Notes: generated by a model not told the origin, from the letters alone. Shown: positions 48,331-57,114, counted from the stretch's first letter. The stretch: DNA of 64,000 bases from Isoetes taiwanensis (GCA_021234155.1 JAJEKV010000056.1:6320932-6384931), one strand, 5' to 3'. Numbers and translations: made by a program.

Positions 48331-49142
48331 GGTGCATGCGTTGTTACCGATGATGGGACCACTACGGTGATCTCTAGGGGCGTGGTGTAATGTCAATGTA
48401 GGCATGACCGCGTTTCCGCTTAGGCGAGTGGAAGGTAGATTAGAAAGTCTACTGTTCCCGCGGAGTAGGCGACCTCGAAAGAAAGGAGGTCATGAAGGAA
48501 TGCATTGATAGGGAAAGCACCTTTAGCCCCATATATGCTTTGATAGGAGGAATCTATCCTTCACGCCCCCCACGCCGAAGGATATCCTCCACGGGGCAAC
48601 TAGAGGTGTAGGCATGAGCGGCATATAGGCATATAGGCGCCTCCGCTGACCATAATGGAAGATTCACCCTCTTCCCTCGCCGGGAGATTAGCCATGCATC
48701 CATGTAGATAGGTGGGGTGGTCACCATATAACCAAAAATTTTATTAATAATTAAATGGTACTAACGTAGTGTCGACCACAAAGCCAATAGAGCGCGCCGG
48801 AGGGCAAGGAGGTCGAGCTACGAAGACTTGCAACACAAATTTTGTTGGAATGTGTTGCAAGAAATGAGGAGTACCTCGGACGTAATTTTAAAATTTTGAT
48901 AAACTTAATCGTAATGTTAAGTGAATTTTGAAGTAATCTGTTTAGTAATGTTGTGAATTGATAAGTTATTTCATAATATAAGGGTGTGATAATGTCATAA
49001 AAATATTACCTTAAGGTAATTTTAATAAATGTGTAGGAATTATAGTAGTAATCGTATGTATCAGGTTGATTGCAGGTTACGATGATCCCAAGGTGGGGAG
49101 ACCCACGATGCTGCGGACAGCATCATTTCAAGGTGGGGAGAA
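48330..49142 (+). other. 3' untranslated region of the element with polypurine tract
   Basis: About 800 bases without a coding frame between the chromodomain and the 3' LTR. It ends in AAGGTGGGGAGAA, the polypurine primer for plus-strand synthesis, directly before TGTGACGT. A near-identical purine tract (AAGGTGGGGAGA) occurs 40 bases upstream at 49,090. Confidence 0.75.
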
Positions 49143-50823
49143 TGTGACGTTCCGGCCAAAGATATATGCCTCGGGGCGATATCGTCGCTTTGCCTCGTCC
49201 AGCGTACCGCCACTCCGGTGGCGATGTGCGCTAGCGTGTAGCCAGGTGAGTAGCCCTAGGGGGCAACTTGCCAGAAATATGTGCAACTATTAATGTGCAC
49301 ATTTTCCAATGTACACATTAATGGGGCACACATTTACAAGTGGACACCTCATGCCAAGTGGGCCACACCCATAGGTGCAATTAATGTGCACATTTTCCAA
49401 TGTACACATTAATGTGGGCACACATTTCCGTGTGTGCACATTTGGCCACCTAGCCCTTAAAGGCAAGTGGGCCCATTTCCAATTATCCCACATGCCAAAA
49501 GGGGATAATTGGAAACCCTAGCCAACCCCCTTGTCTATATAGGGTAGGAAACCCTAACTAGCCCAATTTTTTCGATTTTAGGGCTTTAGAACTTCTGTTT
49601 TGGCTGCCTCAACGGCCAAAACCGCATCCCGCTTCTGCACAGGGAGAATTGCATCCTTAGTTTCCCTTGATTCGAAAGGCGTCTCAGCCAGGATGGTCGA
49701 GCTCTCAGTCGGGAGGAGCCCCTCAAGGATCAGGTATTTGGCCAATTAGATAGTCTAAACCCTATTTTAGTCATTGAATCAATGGGTTTAGCCTATTAGA
49801 TTGCCCATAGCAGCCCCTCTAGATCTCTAGATAGCAGGATCCTAACTAAAGAACCTAACTCTATGTTGTAGATTAGATCTAGTTCTTTAGTTCTCTCGTG
49901 AAGTATATGGATGATGCATCTCTATGAACTCCTTGTATTGGGAAGGGGGTAGAGACCTAAAGCTTTGTAGTTGATGCTCCTAGAGTAGCCTCTCTAGCAC
50001 ACCTTTGTAGATTCGGCTGTCTTGCGCAAGAGCCACAGGGATGTGGGTGAAGGGGCCAGGCCGGCCGAGAAGGAGGTTCATGTCCCGACTCTTGAACGGT
50101 TCCTCCGGTGTGTAAGGCCTACAGGGAACCATTGTGGCTAGGTCCAATGGCTTGCCAGCTGCGTGCAAGCAAGGCATGGGCTCGACACCCGTGAGGTGGT
50201 GTTCACCTTCCGGTGGGTTCACAATCACGGGCAGTGGCCCTCTAGTCACCTTGAGTCAGCATGTAGATCTCTGGAGGGAGTGATCCCTACCTGCCCCATC
50301 GGAACTGGGAAGATGAGCCCAGGAGTAGCCCTCTTGGCTATGCATCCGGCGGGCTACAGTCAGGTCCCGACACTTTTCAGACCACTCTGCAAAGTGTGCA
50401 CAGGAGGGGCGGATGGAGTGGACAACCCTAAGCCATGTTCATATGCCAGCCAAATCCATTGCCATGAATTGCATGCGCAATGAACTCTGGAGACCCAAGC
50501 CGTCAGTCATCCCTTGAGTCTGAGCCTTGGGTAGGATTTCCTATGTGCAGTGCTGATCTTTGTCTATGCAGATATGTGGAGGACCATCCTTCGTGATGGT
50601 CATATGATGTTGATGTATGTGCTACTGACATGTATGTTTACGCTTCCGCAGCTAGGTAGGCCCTGAGGGAGACGGGGTGCAATGACCCTTCCACTCTTCC
50701 CACTGGAACCCGTCACGGTTGCAGTGTCATGTGGAGGGCCCTGTATTAGCATGGAGCTGGTATGGGGGATGAACTCCTGTTTGTATACGGTGAGTGCACC
50801 GTATACGAGTAGGGGACGTCACA
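49143..50823 (+). repeat. 3' LTR (copy C), best preserved
   Basis: 1,681 bases from TGTGACGTTCCGG to GGGGACGTCACA, with perfect 8-bp inverted termini. Contains TCTATATAGGG as a likely TATA box and the duplicated TTAATGTGCACATTTTCC block. It has more intact CAG and CTG triplets than LTR A and serves as a reference for judging the other copies. Confidence 0.93.
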
Positions 50824-50828
50824 GAGAT
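50824..50828. repeat. Target site duplication GAGAT
   Basis: GAGAT follows the 3' LTR, and the same five bases precede the 5' LTRs at 15,140-15,144 and 37,509-37,513. It marks the insertion point inside the DUF8039 gene. Confidence 0.85.
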
Positions 50829-51344
50829 CTTTTCAGGCATTGGAAATAGGCTCATGATAGTAGCAGCTATCGAGTTTTCCCCTAACTTCACGTCAGCAAC
50901 AACATGGTTTGGATCGACAAAAATGATAACAACACACCCGTAAGCCATGTGGCAACATTCATGCATGAGTGTGCATGCCTTCTCAATTAACTCATCTTTA
51001 GAAAGCCCTTGCACATGATTCGTCTCATTATTGCCTAATCTCTCATTGCCTCCGACCTGCCAGTTTATGCGTTTAATCTGTCCTGGTGGCGGGCAAACTT
51101 CTTCCTCTCTCACAAGCTGACCAGCAATGTCCTTCTTGTACCACAACACAAAACTCCCCACATGTTCACCAATTTTTGCTATTTCCAGCTCGGGAATTGG
51201 TAGTGGCAACTGTCCATCCAAAATATTCACAATCGAAACAACCACCACACCCTCTGGGACAATCGAATTGTGATGGCGCTCGAAATTGTGGACTCTTCCT
51301 TCTGCCACCTTTTTCCCCAGCAGATAAAGCGAGAAGAGATCGTG

Positions 51345-51364
51345 AACATCGCGGCCGCGATGTT
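51345..51364. repeat. GC palindrome 1 (perfect 20-mer)
   Basis: AACATCGCGGCCGCGATGTT, a perfect inverted repeat, inside the predicted first intron of the DUF8039 gene close to its acceptor. Confidence 0.9.
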
Positions 51365-51493
51365 TGTAAGCAAATAGAGCTCTATTTTAAAAGTTCTAGT
51401 ACAAAACGAAAATTGGGAACTAAAAAAATGCTAAGGACTTTCGCCACCTATCTTATCGAGCATTGGCAAGAACGCGGTCACGCTTTCTGCAAG

Positions 51494-51632
51494 CATCCAC
51501 ACTAGCTGTTTAGTTAAGAACTCGGATATATCTTTCTCTCGGAGTCGAAAACACATGTCGAGATTAGCATGTGGTTTCGACTCATACTGATAAATATATC
51601 GGAGTTCTTAACTAAATAGCAAGTGTAAATGG
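51494..51632. mobile_element. Foldback (MITE-like) hairpin element, ~139 bp
   Basis: The left end CATCCACACTAGCTGTTTAG (continuing TTAAGAACTC) is the near reverse complement of the right end (GAGTTCTTAACTAAATAGC, then AAGTGTAAATG), arms of about 38 bases. A second nested pair, GAGTCGAAAACACATG and CATGTGGTTTCGACTC, fills the centre, so almost the whole element folds on itself. It lies in the first intron of the DUF8039 gene next to a GC palindrome. A small RNA precursor is an alternative reading. Confidence 0.75.
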
Positions 51633-51640
51633 TTGAAGAT

Positions 51641-51654
51641 ATCGCGACCGCGAT
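51641..51654. repeat. GC palindrome 2 (variant)
   Basis: ATCGCGACCGCGAT, one central change from the consensus ATCGCGGCCGCGAT. It directly follows the foldback element. Confidence 0.85.
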
Positions 51655-51780
51655 CTCGTCGAGCACAAGAGTTAAAGCAGTGACTTCCACACTAAAGCAT
51701 TACTCTTACCTCACAGGTCTCGAAATGGTGGCATCAACGTCTCCTTGTAGCCAATGACCCGTCAGAAGTTGTAGTGCCAT

Positions 51781-52690
51781 CAAAACATGTTTTGTATCAT
51801 CCACAAGCAGAAAGAAAGCATATATTTGAAACACGTGAACATTGTATAATAAACACAGCAGAGTGCACAGGTTTGCTGAGAACATCTATTTTTAAATATT
51901 CTAATCCAAAATATCAGCAGGTATCTTATCAATCCATATATTAAATAGTGTTGTTTCAGTAGAATCAATTCAATGCCGAGAACCCTGTAAGGAAACATTC
52001 TTTAAGGAAGAATTATGTATTATTGATCATCAACTATCAGCACATTCTTAACAGGTAGTAGTTATCAATGAAATTTATTGGAACATTAACTTTCAGTTCA
52101 CTTCACTGAGAGATAGGCATCAGGATAGCCCTTTTACCTCGCCCAAAAGACTAAATTCGATGCAGTGGAAGAAATCGAAATGTATAGTGGCGCAGTGCAA
52201 GCGGATTATCAGCGCCTTCAATTGATGCGGGATTCCGCAGCAAAACCTTGGGAGAACTTGGCACAGCTTAGGCGCAGCTCGAGCGTCTCCGAGATCTTGC
52301 AAAACAAACAAAATTGAATTGGCTTTTCCCGCTTTCACTCTAAATGTTTGTTACCGAATTCAAATTTTCCTGTCGCTGTCCATCCGTAATCTAGTTTCTT
52401 TTTCAGGCCTTTATGGCCGCTTAACATGTCAGGTTCAATTAATTAACTGACTGTACGCGAGAAATTTGAACGCAGACGTCCAAGTCGATAAAGAGCTCTA
52501 GTACGGATTGCGTGCTTTTTGTGTTGGGCATTTTCGCACGAACGCATTTATGGCCGTTAATCAATACAGCCGGCCAGCCGGTAATTAATACAGCCGGCGT
52601 GTAATTAATGCGCCCGCACGTACGACGTCATTACGGCTGGCACGACAATCAACGCATCATTATGCTTGGCAGGCATTTAATTTCCGCGGC
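51781..52690. promoter_or_regulatory. Divergent intergenic region between DUF8039 and ParB-methyltransferase genes
   Basis: About 1 kb between the two opposed start codons. No convincing exon is seen; a 72-codon minus frame at 52,120-52,338 lacks an ATG start. Near 52,558-52,620 short repeats of TAATTAATACAGCCGG type lie just upstream of the TATA box of the right-hand gene. It probably carries both promoters. Confidence 0.5.
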
Positions 52691-52698
52691 TGCGTTTC

Positions 52699-52707
52699 TA
52701 TATAAAT
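52699..52707 (+). promoter_or_regulatory. TATA box of the ParB-methyltransferase gene
   Basis: TATATAAAT, 153 bases before the ATG at 52,852. It is followed at the expected start distance by the pyrimidine-rich CATCTCATCTCATCTC. Confidence 0.65.
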
Positions 52708-52851
52708 TTACGGCCAGCCATCTCATCTCATCTCAGAGAATTTCCAGTGCCCGCGAATTCTTCAAGAGCCTAGCGCCTTCGAGCTTGCAGCGGCTTAAAG
52801 AACCTCCCTTAAACAACCCGATTTTTGTACTCAGCCAGCGCCCGCGATCCC

Positions 52852-55800
52852 ATGGCACCTAAGGACTCCCTCAGAGAAGGTAAATCCTAACATTTCAGCT
52901 CAGCAAGATCGCGGCCGATTTTGTTATGTTTCGCTTGCTGTAGCTGCTCAGCAAGATCGCGGCCGCGGTCTTGCTGAGCATAGGTTTTCTTTTCTTGCCC
53001 TGCTTAGCTGCCACACAACAACGCGGCCGCGAAGGTGTGGAGTAGTAGTATAGTAGCTCGGCAGGATCGCGACCGCGGTGTTCGTGAGCAGTGATTTTAT
53101 TTTCTTGCCCTGCTTAGCTGCTACACAACATCGCGGCCGCGATAGTGTGGAGTAGTAGTATAGTTGCTTGGAAGGATCACGGTCGCGGTCCTCTTGAGTA
53201 GTTTATAATTTTCGTTGTATAACATTATGCAGCCTATCAGGCACTCACCAAAGGCTTTTGTTTACAGCCCTCGCTCTGTTTCGTGGACCGGATGTCGAAC
53301 CCATCCGTATTATAACCCCCTCTAATGAAAGGAAATGGTGTATAGAGATTGCACAAGCAATACCACACATTCGTGGCGACCGCAGAAAGGACCTGTGCCT
53401 GTTCCTGCGCACTGGAAAGAAAGCTGAGGACGTTGAACAAGTTGGCATAGTGGTAGCAATGTGGGAAGGCACGAAGAACAATGTGCAAGATGCTATCATA
53501 TGCAGCATCGAGAACACACTCCAATTGCAGTTCCTGGAATACATTCTGAAATGGCGCAATTATGACCCATCTATGATGACAGCCAGCAAAATGAACAAGC
53601 CAGCCACAGGGAAAAACGTCCCAACATCAGCTAAGGGTTATGGCTGGGTGTTGCCATCTTACGAATCTCTCTCTTTGCCAGGTATAAAGGGAAACAGAGA
53701 CATCTTGGTAGGGTTCTCGGCATGCAGAAATGGTTTGTCCACAGACAAGAAGCCTCCGAGCAGTGCTTTGAAAGCAGTTCGGGACGAGAAAATTCCCTCG
53801 GTGATGGACACCAATTGGCTCAGAGCCGTGGCCAAGAAAAAAAATGTGAAGCCAATTGCTACTTTGGGAGAGCCTTCAGCATAAAAAAAAGTTGTTGAAG
53901 AACCACAATCCACCGGTATTATTAACCCTACTCTTCCTCTTGCTTTAAAGGCCCCAGATAGCACTACCTCTGGTGGATTTATTCCAAAAAAACTTACTAC
54001 TTTCAAAATAAACCTTAGAAATCTGAACACTGACGATAGCCCGCAGCCCAGCAATTCTCAAACACCCCCTTCTGTTACGGAAGCCTCTTCTACTAAGTTG
54101 TTGGCATGGCCACACGCACCTGCCATTCCAGTCGAGTTGAAGTTCAATCCGGAAGAGGAACGCAAGATGGCAGAGCAGACCACTCAAAAGCTTGAACAGT
54201 TTAAACGGTTTTACCCCTTAGGGATTAACTGGTTTACCAAGATTTCTATTTTTGATTGTGAACCTGCACCAGCAAACCTGACACACCAAATGCGCTCAAA
54301 TGACCATGTTCAAACTCTGGTTAAAAGCTTCAAGGCATACCCAACAGAGGTCCTCACACCTGCTGACGTCGTGCCATTTGACCCCATTACCAGGTAACTG
54401 ATTCTTTATCTTTTGGACATTCGTTGTTTAGATATGACTTGATGGTTGTCCATTTTTTCAGGAGGAGGGTGACATGGAGCAATCCAAAGGATTTAAAGGG
54501 CAAGAAATTTTACATTATTTCTGGCAACCACAGTATTTGCGCGGCACAACTCCTTTGTTCGGTCGTCGGCCAATTGGAGCAGCAACTAGAATTTGCTAAA
54601 GTATACGCTAGAAGAAGATCGAGAGTGCTCAACGGAAATCTTATAGACAAGGAATATATAGAGTTGAGCATTCAATGCAACGAAGTAATTGCAAATACCG
54701 TCTACAGAGAGCCACTAATTGAAAAACTGCAACAACTTCGTCATCAGCACAAGGCTTATGGCTGTCCTCTACAAGGACCGATAGGGACTGCTATGAGTTC
54801 AGCTTGGAAGGTATTTCTTCATTTTCTACTCACCAACATCGCGGCCGCGATCTTGATGACCTTTGCTTCTGCAGGATTTCCATGAAATTGCAACCACCAC
54901 TTTGAAAGTGCAGGATCTTAAAGATGAAAAACAATTCATCTTTATGGATGAGAAGGTTTTCAAGAAGTTAATGGAAGTTGCCGGACTGTGGGTGAACCGT
55001 AAGCTCAGTGACGACCATGGTGAGTTTCCGGACAAGCCATCCAAAGACTTCTTTAACAAGACCTAGCTCCGTTTGCTACGAGGTATGTCGAATGCAGAGG
55101 TGTCACAGCTGCTCGATGAAATTATAGAAGGCAAGACGTATTTAAAGGTGCAGTCAGGGTATAGCGGGAGATTTGATTGCAAACAACAGGCAACTGACAT
55201 CAGAACCCTAACTTTTATGAGGCGCGAAATTTTATCTTATGCCACAAATTTGCTGCAAAAGGATTTCGATAGCTTCGAGGAATTGCTTCAGGCTTTTCCT
55301 GATTTGACTGAACAAAGAATACTTGATATATCAGATACTGATACAGAGTACATAAAGGCTAACTATAACAAGGATCATACACTAGGTAACCTACCTATAG
55401 CCTTTCTGGAGCCAATCAGAAATATTCTAAAGCCAGAAGAGGCTAGAAAAAGAAAAGAAAAGAAAAATATTGTCATAGCAGTGACATAGGATGGCATCCC
55501 TACTTCCTCCCCAGTGTCAGAGAATGCCACATTGATATTTATTGACATCCGAGGGATGAACAAGGTATGGGATTGCAAGAAATACACAAACCTTTTTACA
55601 AGGATAGCTACCATGACTACTACAAAAGTTTATCACTTGGTTATTATCATGCGCTCTGTGAATTTGCCCAATTGCCTGTACAGTCAGAAGCAAATTCAGG
55701 GAGGTGGCCACCTGTCTTTAGGTTCTTATGAAGAAATGGGTTGGGAGAGCAAACGAAGGGTGAAAGAATATCAGTACTATATTAGTCATATGTGCATTAA

Positions 55801-56845
55801 CAGGAGTGACGTTCGTGTAGCACCTGTGCAACCTGAGCTGGAGCTTCGTCTATCTCCACACAGCAAGGCTCCTAAGCAAACACCATTGCCTCCAATGCCG
55901 CTAACAGGTAATGAGGATGCCGATGACAAGATAAAAAAGAAGTTTCAAACTCTTTTTACAGGCAAACCAAGATACAAATGGGCAGCAATGGAAGGAGATC
56001 TTGTATTGAAATGTCATCTGAAAACCTCATATGCCTATTATATTGTTGATCAGCTGGTGCCCACCGACGGTTGCGTCCTGGATTTCTTTTCGGCTGGGAC
56101 AGCTTCTCGTGTCGCTCTAATGCAAGGCAAAAAGAGCGTGGCCTTTGAAAGTTCAAGTAAAGTGTGCCGTTTCCTGAGGTCCTTCTTGGAAACGCTTGAG
56201 AAAATGGCCAATCAAACTACTGGGGGATCTGAAGAAGAGAAAGCAGAGAATGCAGAGGCTAATCCTTTGTTGCCCAACATCAGTATTACCCAAAACACAG
56301 ATATATCAGGGTTGGATGCCATTTTGGATAACCTCGATGCTAAAGGCTACGAGGAGAGAATGCAAGAAACAAAGCGCTTGCTGGAATCGACGGAAAAAGG
56401 TATTGATGCCCTAGAACCTACTTTCCAAAAACTAGAGGCACTAAACCAGAAGCTTGATGTGTACATGCCATTATTGACAGGCGAACCTAGGTTTGAATAC
56501 ATGGGCGTACAGCACATGGAAACAGACCAAGATGAGTCTGTTGGGACACAAGAGCATCAGGTACCCTGCAAGAAGCAGAAGATCTTTCATCCACACGAGA
56601 TTGCTACTGAGTCGGAGAAGGAAATTATAGGCGTGATCAGTGCAGGCGATAGTGAAAATGTGGAGCCTGATTCACATGTGGAGCGCATCGCAAATGCCAT
56701 GGGCGTTGAGATTCCAGAGGTCACAGGTTATTCAGAGATGGACACAACACAAGCTATGGAATTGGGTAGAGCGTATGTCATCCGCATAGCCAATGAATTG
56801 GGTGTGATACCTGATAGTGTATCTGAAACACAATCACAAGAATGA
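52852..56845 (+). CDS. ParB-like / beta-class DNA methyltransferase-like protein (four exons, three in-frame stops)
   Basis: Proposed exons: 52,852-52,879, 53,268-54,393, 54,462-54,810 and 54,875-56,845; all introns are GT-AG and the phases fit, giving 1,158 codons. Start CCATGGCACC has a good plant context. Codons about 340-420 form a ParB/Srx-like domain ending YIISGNHSICAAQLL (GNHS, 406-409). Codons about 715-925 resemble a beta-class N4/N6 methyltransferase: LIFIDIRG at the motif IV place (725-728, where DPPY is expected), then a KTSYAYYIVDQL helix, and motif I LDFFSAGT (903-910) followed by VAFES. A helical C-terminus repeats RIANAMGVEIPE / RIANELGVIPDS. TAA at codon 215 and TAG at 565 and 706 lie in an otherwise unbroken frame. 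A pseudogene, recoding or sequence error are all possible. ParB-methyltransferase fusions are known from phages and bacterial mobile DNA. Confidence 0.6.
52908..52919. repeat. GC palindrome 3 (two bases short)
   Basis: ATCGCGGCCGAT, the consensus without one CG. It lies in the partial repeat unit at the start of intron 1. Confidence 0.7.
52955..52969. repeat. GC palindrome 4
   Basis: GATCGCGGCCGCGGT, the core of the 36-bp inverted repeat TGCTCAGCAAGA...TCTTGCTGAGCA at 52,945-52,980. Confidence 0.85.
53020..53033. repeat. GC palindrome 5
   Basis: AACGCGGCCGCGAA, flanked by CCACAC and GTGTGG arms. Confidence 0.8.
53066..53079. repeat. GC palindrome 6 (variant)
   Basis: ATCGCGACCGCGGT, flanked by GCTCGGCAGG and a TTCGTGAGC-type arm. 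Confidence 0.75.
53130..53143. repeat. GC palindrome 7
   Basis: ATCGCGGCCGCGAT, exact consensus, flanked by CTACACAAC and AGTGTGG. Confidence 0.9.
53173..53192. repeat. GC palindrome 8 (variant)
   Basis: AGGATCACGGTCGCGGTCCT, inside the third repeat unit. It has changed bases but keeps the inverted-repeat form at its ends. Confidence 0.65.
54394..54461 (+). other. Intron 2 of the ParB-methyltransferase gene
   Basis: 68 bases, GTAACTGATT to TTTTTTCAG. Removal joins AG to GAGGAGG and moves the frame correctly into the GNHS exon. No palindrome in it. Confidence 0.75.
54811..54874 (+). other. Intron 3 of the ParB-methyltransferase gene, carrying a GC palindrome
   Basis: 64 bases, GTATTTCTTC to CTTCTGCAG, between SAWK and DFHEIA codons. 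The exact consensus ATCGCGGCCGCGAT fills 54,838-54,851 of this very small intron. Confidence 0.75.
54838..54851. repeat. GC palindrome 9
   Basis: ATCGCGGCCGCGAT within intron 3. It lies between two coding exons yet outside both, which fits a site kept in non-coding DNA. Confidence 0.9.
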
Positions 56846-56950
56846 TAATTGCATCCCTATTGTACATTACATCCTTCAATGGAAATTTTTGTTTCAGGAA
56901 AATGTTTTACCATATCTTTTTGTCTTTACTATTACTTAATGTTGAAAATA

Positions 56951-56964
56951 ATCGCGGCCGCGAT
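56951..56964. repeat. GC palindrome 10
   Basis: ATCGCGGCCGCGAT, 106 bases downstream of the methyltransferase stop codon. Confidence 0.9.
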
Positions 56965-57100
56965 CCTCTGTGGCAAATACATAGCTTTAAATAGTAAAAT
57001 GTTTCTGCTATGCCTACTCCACTGCACCTTTCCAGTACGTAATGCTCTCATATGGTGTTAATGAAAAGCTAATTATTTTGTCTCTTTTCAGCTGCGAAAG

Positions 57101-57114
57101 ATCGCGTTCGCGAT
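57101..57114. repeat. GC palindrome 11 (variant core)
   Basis: ATCGCGTTCGCGAT. The arms are intact and the two central bases changed. It is the last copy on the right; none is seen between 57,115 and 64,000 or before 51,345. Confidence 0.8.

Larger units (their letters stand above)
37514..50823 (+). mobile_element. Near-complete Ty3/gypsy chromovirus-type LTR retrotransposon (13.3 kb)
   Basis: 5' LTR 37,514 to about 39,189, primer site next to it, internal region with an extra ORF, gag, protease, RT, RNase H, integrase and chromodomain, polypurine tract ending at 49,142, and 3' LTR 49,143-50,823. GAGAT flanks both ends (37,509-37,513 and 50,824-50,828), the 5-bp target duplication expected of this group. 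Copy 1 (15,145-25,642) is the same element cut short by the duplication. All ORFs carry frameshifts in this sequence. Confidence 0.9.
50824..51780 (-). pseudogene. 5' exons of the DUF8039-containing transposon-derived gene
   Basis: Minus strand. Exon 1 starts with the ATG at 51,780 (MALQLLTGHWLQGDVDATIS...) and ends at a GTGAGG or GTAAGA donor near 51,710. Exon 2 begins near 51,308 after GGGGAAAAAG and encodes VEDG-type text ending NILDGQLPLPIPELEIAKIG, then EHVGSFVLWYKKDI. That is the signature of DUF8039, a domain found in plant transposon-associated proteins, and it is followed by a helical region to the insertion site. The intron holds two copies of the GC palindrome and a foldback element. 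The retroelement splits it from its 3' half, so it is presumably dead in this allele. It is divergent from the methyltransferase gene, about 1.07 kb away. Confidence 0.6.
52898..53210. repeat. 110-bp tandem repeat array with paired palindromes
   Basis: Units begin at 52,946, 53,056 and 53,166, exactly 110 bases apart, with a partial unit at 52,898. Each full unit has palindrome type A inside GCTCAGCAAG...CTTGCTGAGC-like arms, the spacer TTTTCTTGCCCTGCTTAGCTG, then palindrome type B inside CACAC...GTGTG arms and AGTAGTAGTATAGT. Unit 1 type A (52,945-52,980) is a 36-bp inverted repeat with one mismatched pair. Confidence 0.9.
52880..53267 (+). other. Intron 1 of the ParB-methyltransferase gene
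   Basis: 388 bases from GTAAATCC to TTTGTTTACAG. Splicing joins GAAG to CCCTCGCT in frame. It consists mostly of a tandem array of 110-bp units carrying GC palindromes. Confidence 0.6.

Noticed and set aside
52898-53210. CRISPR-like array
   Set aside because: Only three 110-bp units with near-identical spacers, inside a plant intron; no short repeats with unique spacers and no cas genes.
53258-53267. TTG start for the methyltransferase gene
   Set aside because: The site lies in a polypyrimidine tract and acceptor (TTTGTTTACAG). An ATG with good context at 52,852 joins in frame through a GT-AG intron.
51345-57114. NotI linkers or cloning adaptors
   Set aside because: The GCGGCCGC core is embedded in longer palindromes with diverged variants (GACCGC, GTTCGC, GGTCGC) and different flanking arms, which adaptors would not show.
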